NCBI GenBank assembly: GCA_030740135.1
Contig: JASLXW010000290.1
Location: 1 to 5,474 of the forward strand
Direction of reading: 5' to 3'
DNA from: Nitrospinota bacterium
Lineage (GTDB): Bacteria > UBA8248 > JACPRG01
DNA: 5,474 nucleotides
In this document: positions 4,951-5,474 of the stretch, in pieces
Position numbering within the stretch: position 1 is the first letter of the stretch
Layout of the letters: the number at the start of each line of letters is the position of its first letter
Program-made: the position numbers and the translations under genes
The notes under the pieces: generated by a model
What the model was told of the DNA's origin: nothing
Seen by the model: the letters and a program-made list of their open reading frames with translations, nothing else
Database searches by the model: none

Positions 4951-5474
4951 TTGCGCGCCCTGACGATTCCACGCGGGGTTTGGGTTTCTGGGCCGACTGT
5001 TTCCGGTTCTTCCATCGGTACGGAATCATCGTTCTCGGCGTGTTGATCATCCTCGCGCCGTTTGTCCTGAACGGCCTGGGAAGCGTCGCCCTCAGGGCCG
5101 CGCGAGAGGGTTGGGCGTCCGCTCCCTTCTGGAAGGGACTCCAGAACTTCCTCCCCAACGTTCCGCTGCTCATTCAGATTCATCATCTACGCCCTATACG
5201 GCATGGCCTTCAACATCATGCTGGGGTACAGCGGGGTGCTCTCCCTGGGGCATTGCGCATTTTTCGGGATGGGGGGATACGCGGCCGGGCTGCTCTTCCG
5301 GTGGCTTCAGACGACGGAGGACGTCCCCCAGGTCCTGGTGCGCGCCTTTCTCGTCGCACCGGTGGAGTTGGCCATGATCGCCACGGTCGTCGTGTCCTTC
5401 GGGGTGGCGCTCGGGATCGGGTTCCTGAGCATGCGGAAGACGGGGGTCTACTTCGCCATGCTCACCCTGGCGCT
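4947..5474 (+). CDS. livM: LivM-type ABC permease, partial at window end, with an apparent +1 frameshift
   Basis: Second membrane permease of the same importer. The first part reads from TTG 4947, which overlaps the livH stop as TTGA and has AAGGGG 7 nt upstream. It gives a short soluble start (MIARPDDSTRGLGFW), a membrane segment (YGIIVLGVLIILAPFVL) and a periplasmic-type stretch ending NVPLLIQ. At about 5172-5181 the family sequence moves to the next frame, as for one extra base near CAGATTC. From FIIYALYGMAFNIM it continues with GYSGVLSLGHCAFFGMGGYAAG, the LivM signature, and MRKTGVYFAMLTLAL at the cut end. Without repair, the first frame runs on as Arg/His/Gly-rich nonsense. Removing one base joins LLIQ to FIIYALYG smoothly. 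The surrounding operon looks intact, so a sequencing or assembly indel is at least as likely as a real pseudogene. A reinitiating downstream ORF from ATG 5203 is another reading. The 3' end is outside the window. Confidence 0.85.
   Translation, partial: MIARPDDSTRGLGFWADCFRFFHRYGIIVLGVLIILAPFVLNGLGSVALRAAREGWASAPFWKGLQNFLPNVPLLIQIHHLRPIRHGLQHHAGVQRGALPGALRIFRDGGIRGRAALPVASDDGGRPPGPGARLSRRTGGVGHDRHGRRVLRGGARDRVPEHAEDGGLLRHAHPGA

Noticed and set aside
4272..5186. Minus-strand open frame of 304 codons opposite livH/livM
   Set aside because: Antisense to conserved permease sequence; no recognisable domain.
5165..5190. Programmed +1 frameshift in livM
   Set aside because: No slow or stop codon at the shift and no stimulatory structure seen; a plain indel explains it.

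Overview
The window is ordinary-looking, GC-rich bacterial chromosome, probably from an uncultivated soil or subsurface organism. The lineage is inference only. High GC, frequent TTG/GTG starts, a Tat-exported amino-acid-type binding protein and CO-dehydrogenase/xanthine-dehydrogenase-type genes would suit Methylomirabilota/Rokubacteria-like, Tectomicrobia-like or proteobacterial genomes. Nothing seen decides between them. I saw no phage, IS, CRISPR, tRNA or rRNA signal.

Left part (1-1600, minus strand): a two-gene unit reads leftward. ilvE (branched-chain amino acid aminotransferase, 589-1500) comes first, then a small FmdB-family zinc-ribbon protein (150-503). A candidate sigma70-like promoter lies upstream (1570-1598) and a candidate terminator hairpin downstream (82-128).

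Middle (1600-2424, plus strand): an AT-richer intergenic stretch with a possible 18-codon ORF is followed by the wreck of a molybdenum hydroxylase locus. The [2Fe-2S] N-terminal domain of a CoxS-type small subunit runs in frame into the last ~130 residues of a CoxL-type large subunit. The normally catalytic Glu is Lys, and a +1 frameshift near 2306-2308 throws the C-terminus out of frame. This is best read as a pseudogene left by a large internal deletion.

Right part (2425-5474, plus strand): the start of a branched-chain-amino-acid-type (HAAT family) ABC importer operon. It encodes a Tat-signal substrate-binding protein (2626-3879), a strong intercistronic hairpin (3922-3955), a LivH-type permease (3982-4950) and a LivM-type permease that overlaps it at TTGA and is cut by the window end. 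livM carries an apparent +1 frameshift at about 5172-5181. ATPase genes (LivG/LivF type) would be expected beyond the window.

I do not see a convincing undescribed system. The points most worth a second look are the CoxS-CoxL deletion chimera, the Glu-to-Gln change at the PLP-N1 position of IlvE, the livM frameshift inside an otherwise healthy operon, and several hairpins or palindromes at regulatory positions.
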